Below are positions 7,644 to 15,860 of a stretch of DNA of 64,000 nt, one piece after another (the stretch's first letter is position 1; each line of letters starts with the position of its first letter). The stretch lies in the NCBI RefSeq assembly GCF_009908315.1, contig NZ_JAAATW010000005.1, positions 1 through 64,000 on the forward strand. The letters run 5' to 3'. The stretch comes from Paragemmobacter ruber (GTDB taxonomy: Bacteria; Pseudomonadota; Alphaproteobacteria; Rhodobacterales; Rhodobacteraceae). The position numbers and the translations under genes were made by a program. The notes below the pieces were generated by a model. The model was not told where the DNA came from and did not search any database. It saw only the letters and a program-made list of their open reading frames with translations.

Positions 7644-7674
7644 TTGAAGCTATAGTTGCTAGAGACATTAGCTT
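7644..7674 (+). promoter_or_regulatory. MerR-type promoter/operator of the Zn/Cd/Pb ATPase operon
   Basis: -35 TTGAAG (7644-7649), a 19-bp spacer and -10 TAGCTT (7669-7674). The overlong spacer and the partial dyad CTATAGTTGCTAGAG within it match ZntR/PbrR-type operators (CTATAGTAACTAGAG-like), where the regulator untwists DNA to activate. It lies 10 bp upstream of the merR start on the opposite strand and 46 bp before the ATPase start. Confidence 0.75.
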
Positions 7675-7720
7675 CCCGACTCGATGAAGACAATCGCCCC
7701 GCGCGGGCCGAGGATTGACG

Positions 7721-10018
7721 ATGGCCGAAGCACGAAACGAAACCGCTTGCGACTGGACCGTGAGGGGCATGGATTGCGGATCCTGCGCCACCAAGATCAA
7801 GGATGCGGTGTCGCGCCTGCCGGGAGTGAGCGGTGTCGAGGTCGCCATCATGTCGGAACGTCTCCGTCTGACCCTCGACGAGGCGCAAACCGGGCGGGAC
7901 AGGATCGAGAGCGCCGTTCGTGCGCTCGGCTATGAGATCGCGCCACGGGCAGCATCGGCGAGGAAGGACTTTGTGCTGCCCGCGACGCCGACGGCAGGGG
8001 TGCCCGGCGAGAGGGATGGCGGGGCAGATCCATCGGGCCACGACCATGACGGTCATGACCATGCGACGCACGGGAAGGTTTCGCCGCGTGACGACTCGGG
8101 CCATGGCAGCGCGGGCCATGTCCACGATGACCCCGCCGACAGGGGCAAGCCCTGGTACCAGACCGGAAAGGGCAAGCTGGTCATCTTCACGGCAGTCCTG
8201 CTCGGCGCGGCCTGGATCGTCGAGTTGATCGCGCCGGACATCGGCCGATGGGCTTTTGTCGCGGCCTGCCTCATCGGGGTTGCTCCGGTCGCGCGGCGCG
8301 CCTTCGCCGCGCTGCGGATGGGCCAACCCTTCACCATCGAGAGCCTGATGACGATTGCCGCCGTCGGCGCGCTGTTCATCGACGCGGCGGAAGAGGCGGC
8401 GCTGGTCGTGTTCCTCTTCGCGGTCGGCGAGGTGCTTGAAGGTGTGGCGGCGGGCAAGGCGCGCGACGGCATCCGAGCCCTGGCCAAACTGGTGCCCAAG
8501 ACGGCGCTCCTCGAAGTGAACGGCACCACGCGCGAGGTTCCTGCGGCGAGCCTGGCCATTGGCCAGACCGTCCTGGTACGCCCGGGCGACCGCATCCCGG
8601 CGGACGGCGAGATCGTCGAGGGCACCTCGGGTGTGGATGAAAGCCCGGTCACCGGCGAAAGCGTGCCAAGGACGCGCGGACCCGGGGATGCGGTGTTTGC
8701 CGGGGCAATCAATACCGAAGCGGCCCTCCGTGTGGCGGTGACAAAAGGGGCCGAGGACAACACCATCGCGCGGATCATCCGGCTGGTCGAGGAAGCGGAG
8801 GAGGCGCGCGCGCCGACGGAACGCTTCATCGACAGGTTCAGCCGCTGGTACATGCCGGCCATCGTTGGCGTCGCGGCGCTGGTCGTGCTGGTGCCGCCAC
8901 TGGCCTTCGGCCAACCCTGGGATACTTGGGTCTATCGTGGCCTGGCGCTGCTTCTGATCGGCTGCCCCTGCGCGCTGGTGATCTCGGTTCCGGCCTCGAT
9001 CGCCTCGGCGCTGTCCTCCGGTGCGCGACGTGGGCTGCTGATGAAAGGCGGCGCGGTGATCGAGGCGGCGTCCAAGATCGGCTGGGTCGCCTTCGACAAG
9101 ACCGGTACCCTGACGCATGGCCGGCCGCAGGTGACCGATGTGGTGCCCTTCGGCAAGACGACCGAGGCCGAGCTTCTGGCTGTCGCCGCGGGCGTCGAGA
9201 CGGGGTCGAGCCACCCGTTGGCGGTCGCCATCCTGAACCGTGCGAAGGACGCGGGCGTCGCGCCGCTCGCCGCCAGCGACGCCAAGGCGCTGATGGGCAA
9301 GGGCGTCGTGGCGACGGTCGACGGCGCCCCGGCCTGGGTCGCCTCGCCCCGCTACGCCATGGACAACGGCGGCCTTGACGGGCTTGGACTGCGCCAGGCA
9401 ACGATCTTCGAAGAGGAGGGCAAGACCGCCGTCGCGGTGTTCCGCGCGAATTCCCCGCTCGGCCTGATCGCGATGCGCGACGAGCCGCGGGCGGATGCGA
9501 AGGATGCCGTGCGCCAGCTGACTGCCATGGGCCTGACCCCCGTCATCCTGACCGGCGACAACCCGCGGACGGCGGCGGCGATCGCGGGCGGCCTTGGCCT
9601 GAAGTTCGAGGCCGACATGCTTCCCGAGGACAAGCTCGCCTATATTCGCGAGATCGGGGCGAAGGACGGCGTCATGATGATCGGTGACGGCATCAACGAT
9701 GCGCCCGCCCTGAAGCAGGCGTCGGTCGGCGTCGCCATGGGATCGGGCACCGATGTGGCGCTGGAAACCGCCGATGCGGCGATCCTGCGCGACCGCGTGA
9801 CCGACATTCCCGCAACCATCCGCCTCTCGCGCGCGGCCATGGCCAACATCCGTCAGAACGTCACCATCGCCCTGGGGCTGAAGGCGGTGTTCCTCGTCAC
9901 CTCGGTCCTTGGCCTGACGGGCCTCTGGATCGCGATCCTGGCCGATACGGGTGCGACGGTGCTGGTGACGCTGAACGCGCTGCGTCTCTTGCGGTTCAAC
10001 CCCGAACGCGAGGCGTGA
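7721..10018 (+). CDS. zntA: Zn2+/Cd2+/Pb2+-exporting P-type ATPase (P1B-2)
   Basis: 765 residues. One N-terminal HMA domain (GMDCGSC, C19/C22), a His-rich linker (HDHDGHDHATHG ... HGSAGHVH, about 108-140), membrane helices, the CPC metal-site motif (IGCPCALVIS), DKTGTLTHG phosphorylation site, SSHPLAVAI and [12 protein letters not shown]. The last helices carry GLKAVFLV...LADTGATVLV with the Lys and Asp typical of ZntA-type pumps, which separates it from copper ATPases. It exports divalent soft metals from the cytosol. ATG 7721 has GAGG 7 nt upstream; TTG 7715 is less likely. First gene of a coupled operon with ICMT, LspA, DsbB and DsbA-like proteins. Confidence 0.93.
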   Translation: MAEARNETACDWTVRGMDCGSCATKIKDAVSRLPGVSGVEVAIMSERLRLTLDEAQTGRDRIESAVRALGYEIAPRAASARKDFVLPATPTAGVPGERDGGADPSGHDHDGHDHATHGKVSPRDDSGHGSAGHVHDDPADRGKPWYQTGKGKLVIFTAVLLGAAWIVELIAPDIGRWAFVAACLIGVAPVARRAFAALRMGQPFTIESLMTIAAVGALFIDAAEEAALVVFLFAVGEVLEGVAAGKARDGIRALAKLVPKTALLEVNGTTREVPAASLAIGQTVLVRPGDRIPADGEIVEGTSGVDESPVTGESVPRTRGPGDAVFAGAINTEAALRVAVTKGAEDNTIARIIRLVEEAEEARAPTERFIDRFSRWYMPAIVGVAALVVLVPPLAFGQPWDTWVYRGLALLLIGCPCALVISVPASIASALSSGARRGLLMKGGAVIEAASKIGWVAFDKTGTLTHGRPQVTDVVPFGKTTEAELLAVAAGVETGSSHPLAVAILNRAKDAGVAPLAASDAKALMGKGVVATVDGAPAWVASPRYAMDNGGLDGLGLRQATIFEEEGKTAVAVFRANSPLGLIAMRDEPRADAKDAVRQLTAMGLTPVILTGDNPRTAAAIAGGLGLKFEADMLPEDKLAYIREIGAKDGVMMIGDGINDAPALKQASVGVAMGSGTDVALETADAAILRDRVTDIPATIRLSRAAMANIRQNVTIALGLKAVFLVTSVLGLTGLWIAILADTGATVLVTLNALRLLRFNPEREA

Positions 10019-10022
10019 GGCG

Positions 10023-10646
10023 ATGATGTCGGCTTTCGGCTGGGCCGCGCTGGCCCTTCTCTTCGGCTATCTGGCACTGTTCCTCTGGGGGACCACGGCG
10101 GCGACGCAGGCGGCGGGCAGGCCGGTCTGGCTGTTCGGGCAGGCAAGGGGACGCGAGCGGCTGGCCGCCTTCGGGTTTCGTGCGGCCTTCGTGCTTGCCT
10201 TCTTCGGGCCGCTTCTCTGGCTGGCATGGCCTGTACTCCACAAGGCCGATCCGTTCTGGACCGAAGGCGGGGCGGTTGCCGCCGGGCTGATCGGTGTCTT
10301 CATCGCGGGCGTGGGGGCGATGGTCGCCTTTGCGGCGCAGATGTCGATGGGCGCCTCCTGGCGGGTAGGGGTTGTGCCCGGCGCGACGGGCGCCCTCGTC
10401 ACGGGCGGGCTCTACCGCTACAGCCGGAACCCCACCTTCGTGGGGCAGTTCGCCTTGCTGGCCGGTGTCGCGCTCGCGGCGTCTTCGCTGCCCACTGTCG
10501 TCGCGCCGCTCGTCTTCCTGTGGTCGGCTGTCACACAGGTGCGCACGGAGGAGACGGCCCTGCGGGCGGCACTCGGGGCGGACTACGACCGCTACACCGC
10601 CGCCGTGCCGCGCTGGATCGGGCTGCGCCAGGGAACCGCTCCATGA
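10023..10646 (+). CDS. Isoprenylcysteine methyltransferase (ICMT/PEMT)-family membrane protein
   Basis: 207 residues with about five hydrophobic helices and the SAM-binding C-terminal signature of the ICMT/phospholipid methyltransferase family (VTGGLYRYSRNPTFVGQF, then EETALRAALGADYDRYTAAVPRWI). Bacterial members next to heavy-metal ATPases have no defined substrate; a lipid or small-molecule methylation is inferred only. Starts 4 bp after the ATPase stop and ends overlapping lspA in ATGA, so it is an integral operon member. Alternative ATG at 10026. Confidence 0.85.
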   Translation: MMSAFGWAALALLFGYLALFLWGTTAATQAAGRPVWLFGQARGRERLAAFGFRAAFVLAFFGPLLWLAWPVLHKADPFWTEGGAVAAGLIGVFIAGVGAMVAFAAQMSMGASWRVGVVPGATGALVTGGLYRYSRNPTFVGQFALLAGVALAASSLPTVVAPLVFLWSAVTQVRTEETALRAALGADYDRYTAAVPRWIGLRQGTAP

Positions 10647-11122
10647 TCCGACCTGCGAATGTGGTGCTGGCCACGGTTCTGCTCGACCAGACCACCAAGG
10701 CGGCCGCGCTGTCCGGCCTGGTGCCCGGCCAGCCCGTTGCCATCCTTCCCGGTCTCGACCTGACGCTCGGTTTCAACGAAGGCGCGAGCTTCGGCCTCCT
10801 GTCCGGTCCGATGTCCGGTCGGCCGTTGCTGATGGCCGCCGTGACCGCCGGGCTGACGCTGGTGTTCGCCGTGATGGCCCTGCGCGCGCGCCATCCGGTC
10901 GAGCGCACCGGGTTCGCCCTGATCGTCGGCGGGGCGCTTGGCAACATCATCGACCGGCTGCGGCAGGGTGCGGTGACGGACTTCCTCGACGTCTTCTGGA
11001 AGGAATGGCACTGGCCGACGTTCAACGTCGCGGACATGGCGATCACCTTGGGAGCGGCCTGCCTCCTCGCGTCGTCCCTGCCACAGCGCCGCCGCAAGGA
11101 GCCCGTTCGTGACCAAGGCTGA
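10643..11122 (+). CDS. lspA: Lipoprotein signal peptidase II (PbrC-like)
   Basis: 159 residues, four membrane helices. The two catalytic Asp motifs of peptidase family A8 are visible: GNIIDRLRQGAVTDFLD and FNVADMAITLGA. It cleaves lipoprotein signal peptides in the inner membrane. A second LspA beside a MerR-controlled P-type ATPase parallels pbrC in the lead-resistance operon of Cupriavidus metallidurans. No lipoprotein gene is present in this operon, so its target here is unclear. Overlaps its neighbours by 4 bp (ICMT) and 14 bp (dsbB). Confidence 0.93.
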   Translation: MIRPANVVLATVLLDQTTKAAALSGLVPGQPVAILPGLDLTLGFNEGASFGLLSGPMSGRPLLMAAVTAGLTLVFAVMALRARHPVERTGFALIVGGALGNIIDRLRQGAVTDFLDVFWKEWHWPTFNVADMAITLGAACLLASSLPQRRRKEPVRDQG

Positions 11123-11546
11123 GGCTGACACCCCGTCCCGGGACGACCTTGCGGTGACGACCGCGTTCGTGATCGCTCTTGCCGCCACCCTCGGGGCTCT
11201 CTTCATCGGCGAGGTGCTGGGGCAGATGCCCTGCACCCTGTGCTGGTACCAGCGTATCGCCATGTTCCCGCTGGTCCCGATCCTTGGCCTGTCGATCTGG
11301 CGGGGCGACCGCCTGGCGCGGGTCTATGCCCTGCCGTTCGGTATCGCCGGGCTGGCGCTCGCGGCCTGGCATTCCGGACTTTACGCGGGGCTCCTGCCTG
11401 CTCCGGTCGTTCCCTGCACCGAGAACGGCCCTTCCTGCTCGGGCCCGGCGCAGGTGATCCTGGGATTGCCCATTCCTTACCTTTCGCTGGCGGCCTTTGC
11501 CGCCATCCTTGCCTGTCTGATCCTTCCAAGGGGGACCCGCGCATGA
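11109..11546 (+). CDS. dsbB: DsbB/BdbC-type disulfide oxidoreductase
   Basis: 145 residues, four membrane helices, with the quinone-proximal pair in MPCTLCWYQR and a second periplasmic Cys pair in VVPCTENGPSCSGPAQ. DsbB-family proteins reoxidise DsbA using quinone. Start GTG 11109, overlapping lspA by 14 bp; stop overlaps the next gene in ATGA. The pairing with a DsbA-like gene indicates a dedicated disulfide relay attached to the metal operon, as in BdbCD or some resistance plasmids. Confidence 0.9.
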   Translation: MTKAEADTPSRDDLAVTTAFVIALAATLGALFIGEVLGQMPCTLCWYQRIAMFPLVPILGLSIWRGDRLARVYALPFGIAGLALAAWHSGLYAGLLPAPVVPCTENGPSCSGPAQVILGLPIPYLSLAAFAAILACLILPRGTRA

Positions 11547-12202
11547 ACCGCCGCACTGTCTTGGTCGGGGCCTCAGCCATCGGGCTCGTCGCTTTCGGGG
11601 GCGGCGCCTTTGTCGTGAACACCCGGCGTCAGGCAGACGCCGATGCCCGCGCCGCCGCTGCGCCGCCCGTGGACGCAGCACTCCTCGTCCGCCCCTACTC
11701 GCCCAGCTTCGGCCCGGCCGATGCGCCCGTCACGCTGGTCGAGTTCTTCGACCCCTCCTGCGAGGCCTGCCGGGCGTACCATCCGGTCATCAAGGAGATC
11801 CTCCGGCTGTTCCCGGATCAGGTCCGCGTTGTGCTGCGCTATACCCTGTTCCACGAAGGGTCGGACGAGGCTGCCCGGATCCTCGAGGCGGCGCGGATGC
11901 AGGGCAAGTTCGAACCGGTGCTTGACGCCCTGTTCGAAGAGCAGCCGGGCTGGGCGGTCCACGGGGCGCCCGAGATGGACGTGGCCTGGGAGATCGCCGG
12001 GAATGCGGGCCTCGATCTGGATCGGGCCGAGACGGACAAGCTCTTTCCCGGCATCACCGGAACGATCAACCAGGACATGGCGGATGTCGAAGCCCTGGAC
12101 ATCCGGCAGACGCCGACCTTTTTCCTGAACGGCAAACGGCTGGAGAACTTCAGCGCGGAAAGCCTGATCGCCGATGTGCGCTTCGCCGTCGAGAACGCCT
12201 GA
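11543..12202 (+). CDS. DsbA-family thioredoxin-fold protein with Tat/Sec-type leader
   Basis: 219 residues. Signal region MNRRTVLVGASAIGLVAFGGGAF with twin Arg (RR at 3-4) suggests export, possibly by Tat. DSBA-like domain with redox centre FFDPSCEACRAYHP (C73/C76) and cis-Pro loop RQTPTFFLNGK. It likely oxidises periplasmic proteins and is recharged by the adjacent DsbB. CEAC is a DsbA/DsbG-like dipeptide variant. Overlaps dsbB by ATGA; last gene of the operon, convergent with mntR 8 bp away. Confidence 0.88.
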   Translation: MNRRTVLVGASAIGLVAFGGGAFVVNTRRQADADARAAAAPPVDAALLVRPYSPSFGPADAPVTLVEFFDPSCEACRAYHPVIKEILRLFPDQVRVVLRYTLFHEGSDEAARILEAARMQGKFEPVLDALFEEQPGWAVHGAPEMDVAWEIAGNAGLDLDRAETDKLFPGITGTINQDMADVEALDIRQTPTFFLNGKRLENFSAESLIADVRFAVENA

Positions 12203-12210
12203 CGCCGCCG

Positions 12211-12663
12211 TCAGGACTTGCTGGCGAAGGCCGCGAAGAGGGCCAGCGTGCGCGCGCTGACGTGATGCTCGATCCCCTCGGCGTCGCGCTCGGCGGTTTC
12301 GGGGTCGAGGCCCAGGCTCAGCAGGAACCGCAGCACGATCTCGTGCCGCCGACGGCACTCCCGGGCCAGCGCGCGGCCCTCGTCGGTCAGGAACACGGAC
12401 CGATACCGCGCCCGGGTGATCAGGCCCTCCCGGGCCAGACGGTCGAGCGTCTTGGTCACCGTCGGGACCCGGACGCCAAGCCGCGCGGCGATATCCACCG
12501 GCCGCGCCTCGCCGTGGTCGTGGATCAGTTCGGCGATCAGTTCGACATAGTCCTCGGCCAGCTCGCGGCTGCGCGCCGCGCGCACGCCCTGGAACGCCTC
12601 GGCCCGCAGGTCGGCGGCTCGGTCATCGGTGCCCATGCGGTTCTTCGGATCGATCCCTGTCAT
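12211..12663 (-). CDS. mntR: MntR/DtxR-family manganese-responsive repressor
   Basis: 150 residues. N-terminal winged helix ([48 protein letters not shown]), then a dimerisation domain with candidate Mn ligands in [12 protein letters not shown] and [13 protein letters not shown]. No SH3 domain, as in MntR. Divergent from mntH with a palindrome between them, so it likely represses mntH when Mn is plentiful. ATG 12663 and ATG 12636 are both possible starts; neither has a clear ribosome binding site. Confidence 0.9.
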   Translation of the reverse strand: MTGIDPKNRMGTDDRAADLRAEAFQGVRAARSRELAEDYVELIAELIHDHGEARPVDIAARLGVRVPTVTKTLDRLAREGLITRARYRSVFLTDEGRALARECRRRHEIVLRFLLSLGLDPETAERDAEGIEHHVSARTLALFAAFASKS

Positions 12664-12714
12664 CGCAGAAGCATCGCACGGGACGGATTGACAAGTAAAG
12701 CCGCGGGGAGAATT

Positions 12715-12730
12715 GTTAGCACCATCTAAC
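12715..12730. promoter_or_regulatory. Candidate MntR operator in mntH promoter
   Basis: Inverted repeat GTTAG-6-CTAAC in the mntR-mntH intergenic region, 47 bp before the mntH start. A TTGACA (12688-12693) lies upstream and could be the -35 element of the mntH promoter, placing the palindrome over the -10/start-site region, where a repressor would act. The -10 box is not clear. Confidence 0.55.
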
Positions 12731-12777
12731 ATATTGCGCCCGGCCTTTGCGGACGCGTCCTTCTGGGGCTTCCATCC

Positions 12778-14100
12778 ATGCCGATCCATGCCTGGCGTAC
12801 CGACAGCACCACGCCGTCCCTGTCCGAAGTGTTCCGTTCGATCGCAGTGCCGCGCGGCGCGTCGCCCTTCCGCCGCTTCCTTGCCTTCATCGGACCGGGC
12901 TACCTCGTCGCGGTCGGCTACATGGACCCCGGGAACTGGGCCACCTCGCTCGCCGGGGGGGCGGCCTTCGGCTACACGCTGCTCTTCGTTGCGCTGTTGT
13001 CGAACATCATGGCGATCCTTCTGCAGTCGCTCTGCGCGCGGCTCGCCATCGCCTCGGGCCGCGACCTGGCGCAGGCTTGCCGGGATGCCTTTCCGCGCTG
13101 GGTGTCGGTGCCGCTCTGGCTGTTTGCCGAAGCTGCGATCATCGCCACCGACCTCGCGGAGGTGATCGGCACGGCCATCGGCCTGAACCTTCTGTTCGGC
13201 ATCCCGCTCGAGATCGGCATCTTCATCACCGCGGCCGACGTGTTCCTGATCCTCTGGCTGCAGAACAAGGGATTTCGGTGGATCGAGGCTTTCATCATCG
13301 CACTTCTGGCGGTGATCGCGGCCTGTTTCTTCGTGCAGATCGCGATGGCCGACCCCGACTGGGGCGCGGTGATCGCGGGCTTTGCGCCCTCGACCGAGAT
13401 CGTGACCAATCCGCAGATGCTTTACATCGCGCTCGGAATCATCGGCGCGACGGTGATGCCGCACAACCTGTATCTCCATTCCGGGATCGTGCAGACCCGG
13501 GCCTTCGGACAGGATCCGGGCGGCAAGCGCGATGCGCTGCGGCTTGCGACCTGGGATTCGACCATCGCGCTGATGCTGGCGCTTCTGGTCAACTCGTCGA
13601 TCCTGATCCTCGCCGCCGCGACGTTCCACGCCAGCGGCACAACCGAAATCGTCGAGATCGATCAGGCGCATGCGTTGCTTTCGCCGCTGCTTGGCAGCGC
13701 CATCGCCCCGACCCTGTTCGGCATCGCGCTTCTGTGCTGTGGGCTGAACGCGACCGTGACAGCCACGATGTCAGGGCAGATCGTGATGGAAGGGTTCATC
13801 GCCTTCCGCATCAGCCCGGTGTTGCGGCGGCTGATCACCCGGCTGATCGCCATTGTCCCGGCGATGGCCGTGATCCTGCTTTACGGCAGCGAGGAGACCG
13901 GCCAGCTCCTGATCCTGAGCCAGGTCGTGCTGTCCTTCCAGCTTCCCTTCGCCATCGTGCCGCTGGTGATGTTCACGGCAAGCCGGGCCAAGATGGGCGA
14001 TCTGGTGGCCCCCCGCTGGCTTACTGCGCTCTGCGCACTGATCGCGGCCACGATCATCGTGCTGAATGTCAATCTGCTGGCGACGGTTCTGCTCGGCTGA
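12778..14100 (+). CDS. mntH: Nramp-family Mn2+/H+ symporter
   Basis: 440 residues, 11 hydrophobic helices. Metal-site motifs are complete: DPGNW in helix 1 (D50, N53) and MPHNLYLHS in helix 6 (M228, H230). Imports Mn2+ (and some Fe2+) with protons across the inner membrane. Divergent from mntR, so uptake is probably repressed in high Mn. It is followed by 89 bp without a clear terminator before the SCO gene. Confidence 0.95.
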   Translation: MPIHAWRTDSTTPSLSEVFRSIAVPRGASPFRRFLAFIGPGYLVAVGYMDPGNWATSLAGGAAFGYTLLFVALLSNIMAILLQSLCARLAIASGRDLAQACRDAFPRWVSVPLWLFAEAAIIATDLAEVIGTAIGLNLLFGIPLEIGIFITAADVFLILWLQNKGFRWIEAFIIALLAVIAACFFVQIAMADPDWGAVIAGFAPSTEIVTNPQMLYIALGIIGATVMPHNLYLHSGIVQTRAFGQDPGGKRDALRLATWDSTIALMLALLVNSSILILAAATFHASGTTEIVEIDQAHALLSPLLGSAIAPTLFGIALLCCGLNATVTATMSGQIVMEGFIAFRISPVLRRLITRLIAIVPAMAVILLYGSEETGQLLILSQVVLSFQLPFAIVPLVMFTASRAKMGDLVAPRWLTALCALIAATIIVLNVNLLATVLLG

Positions 14101-14189
14101 CGCCTCATCTTTCCGTGACACCGGGCTTTTTCGCTTGAACCTCAAGCCGCTGGAGGGTTTAGGCACACCGCATCATAGACAGGGGCCGC

Positions 14190-14783
14190 ATGAGACTGAC
14201 AACATTCCAGAAAGCCCTTTGGGCAGCCGCGGGCCTGGTCTGTCTGGCCTATGGAACCTGGGTTCTGGTGGCCGATCCGGCAACCCCGCCCCGGGCCGAG
14301 GCCGCGTTTCGCCCGGTGTTCTCGTTGTCCGACGCCGAGGGCCGGATCCGCACCGAGGCGGACTTCGCGGGAAAGCACCTTCTGGTGTTCTTCGGCTTCA
14401 CGAGCTGTCCGGACGTGTGCCCCACCACGCTGTCCGAGGTCGCGCAGGTCATGGATGACCTCGGATCGGACGCCGACAAGGTGCAACCGATCTTCATCTC
14501 CGTCGATCCCGTCCGCGACCGCCGTCTGGGGCTTGCCGCCTACACATCCGCCTTCCACCCGGCGATCCTGGGCCTCGCCGGAGACGAGGTGCAGACGCGC
14601 GCCGCCGCGGAGAGCTTCCACATCTACTTCGAACGCCAGGACGACCCGGCCGCGCCGGATGGCTACACCATGTCGCACAGCCCGGCGCTCTACCTGATCG
14701 GGCCCGATGGCGACTGGCTGCGCCAGTTCGCCTACGGCACGCCCGCCAGTGACATCCTGAATGACCTTCGCTCCAGACTGTGA
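14190..14783 (+). CDS. SCO1/SenC/PrrC-family copper chaperone (first copy)
   Basis: 197 residues: N-terminal membrane anchor (about 8-28), then thioredoxin fold with the copper site FGFTSCPDVCPTT (C73/C77) and the distal His in YTMSHSPALYL (H163). SCO proteins help load copper into cytochrome oxidase subunit II (CuA) or act as thiol reductases in the periplasm. First gene of a copper cluster with PCuAC and a second SCO, 6 bp before the PCuAC gene. Confidence 0.9.
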   Translation: MRLTTFQKALWAAAGLVCLAYGTWVLVADPATPPRAEAAFRPVFSLSDAEGRIRTEADFAGKHLLVFFGFTSCPDVCPTTLSEVAQVMDDLGSDADKVQPIFISVDPVRDRRLGLAAYTSAFHPAILGLAGDEVQTRAAAESFHIYFERQDDPAAPDGYTMSHSPALYLIGPDGDWLRQFAYGTPASDILNDLRSRL

Positions 14784-14789
14784 GGCTCC

Positions 14790-15263
14790 ATGAGAACCCC
14801 CATCCTTGCCGCCCTTCTGTCCCTTGTCGGCCTGCCTGCCATGGCCTGCGAAACCTTCACCATCGGAAATCTGATGATCGAGCACGCATGGTCCCGCGCG
14901 ACGATCGGCGCCGAACGCCCCGGCGTGCTCTATGTCGAGATCACCAACACAGGCAGCGCCGATGACGCGCTGGTCGGCATCGCGACGCCCGTCGCGGAAA
15001 TGCCGATGCTGCACGAAACCGTCGTGACGGACGGCGTCGCCTCGATGCCGCACGCCATGTCGGTTCCGGTTCCGGCGGGACAGACGGTGGCGCTGGCGCC
15101 CGGGGGCTATCACGGAATGCTGATGGGCCTGACCACCACCCTGAAGGAAGGCGAGGGCTTCCCCGTGACATTGACCTTCCGCGACGCGGGCGAGGTGACG
15201 GTGCCGGTCGAGGTCCTGTCCATGCAGGCGGAGGGGCCGGATTGCGAACACGCAGGGCAGTGA
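14790..15263 (+). CDS. PCu(A)C periplasmic copper chaperone (DUF461)
   Basis: 157 residues with a cleavable leader (MRTPILAALLSLVGLPAMA). The Cu(I) motif HX10MX21HXM-like set is visible in EMPMLHETVVTDGVASMPHAM and GYHGMLMGL. PCuAC delivers Cu(I) to SCO or to the CuA site. It sits between two SCO genes and overlaps the second by 22 bp, so all three are expressed together. The C-terminal DCEHAGQ adds Cys and His that may bind metal. Confidence 0.9.
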   Translation: MRTPILAALLSLVGLPAMACETFTIGNLMIEHAWSRATIGAERPGVLYVEITNTGSADDALVGIATPVAEMPMLHETVVTDGVASMPHAMSVPVPAGQTVALAPGGYHGMLMGLTTTLKEGEGFPVTLTFRDAGEVTVPVEVLSMQAEGPDCEHAGQ

Positions 15264-15844
15264 TCCTCGGCCTCGGCGGGGTGGCGGGGGCGCTGGCTTT
15301 CACGCTCGGCCTCGGGGCATGGCGCAGCCGCGGCACCGCGCCTGCCACAGACCCACGTCTGCCTTTGCCGATCGCCGAAATGGACTTCACGCTGACCGAC
15401 CAGTGCGGCGCAACCGTCCGGCCGTCCGACTGGATCGGGCGCCCGACCATGATCTTCTTCGGCTTTACCTTCTGTCCCGACGTCTGTCCGACCACGCTCA
15501 GCGACATCTCGGGCTGGCTCGAGGATCTCGGTCCCGAGGCTGACCGCCTGAACGTCACCCTGATCTCGGTGGACCCTGAACGTGACACGCCGGCGGTCCT
15601 GTCCGACTACCTCGCGAATTTCGATCCGCGCATCACCGGCCTGACGGGCCCGCTGGCCGAGGTCGAACGCGCCGCCGCGGGGTTGCGCGCGTCGTTCGAG
15701 AAGGTGCCGCGCGATGGCGATTATACGGTCAACCATACAGCCGGGGTGTTCCTGTTCCACCCGGACGGGCGCTTTGCCAGCATCATTGATTATCACGAGG
15801 ATCGGCGTTTCGCCGTTCCGAAGATCCGCCGAACCCTCAGCTGA
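15242..15844 (+). CDS. SCO-family copper chaperone (second copy)
   Basis: 200 residues. N-terminal anchor (about 6-27), copper motif FGFTFCPDVCPTT (C78/C82) and distal His in YTVNHTAGVFLF (H165). It diverges clearly from the first SCO, so this is an old pair rather than a recent duplication. Start is TTG 15242 with GGAGG about 7 nt upstream; it overlaps the PCuAC gene by 22 bp. Two SCOs flanking PCuAC suggest one acts as Cu donor and the other as thiol reductase (inference from studied SCO/PCuAC pairs). Confidence 0.88.
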   Translation: MRTRRAVILGLGGVAGALAFTLGLGAWRSRGTAPATDPRLPLPIAEMDFTLTDQCGATVRPSDWIGRPTMIFFGFTFCPDVCPTTLSDISGWLEDLGPEADRLNVTLISVDPERDTPAVLSDYLANFDPRITGLTGPLAEVERAAAGLRASFEKVPRDGDYTVNHTAGVFLFHPDGRFASIIDYHEDRRFAVPKIRRTLS

Positions 15845-15860
15845 AAGGTCATTCTGCCAG

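Noticed and set aside
7637-9214. Minus-strand open frame of over 500 codons opposite the zinc ATPase
   Set aside because: High-GC antisense frame with Arg/His/Gly-rich nonsense composition; only its last 146 codons (7193-7633) form a real MerR protein.
12664-13671. Long minus-strand extension upstream of mntR
   Set aside because: Antisense to mntH, low-complexity composition; MntR similarity begins at 12663.
14101-14189. Possible terminator after mntH
   Set aside because: No hairpin with a T-run is present; the short C/G runs do not pair well.
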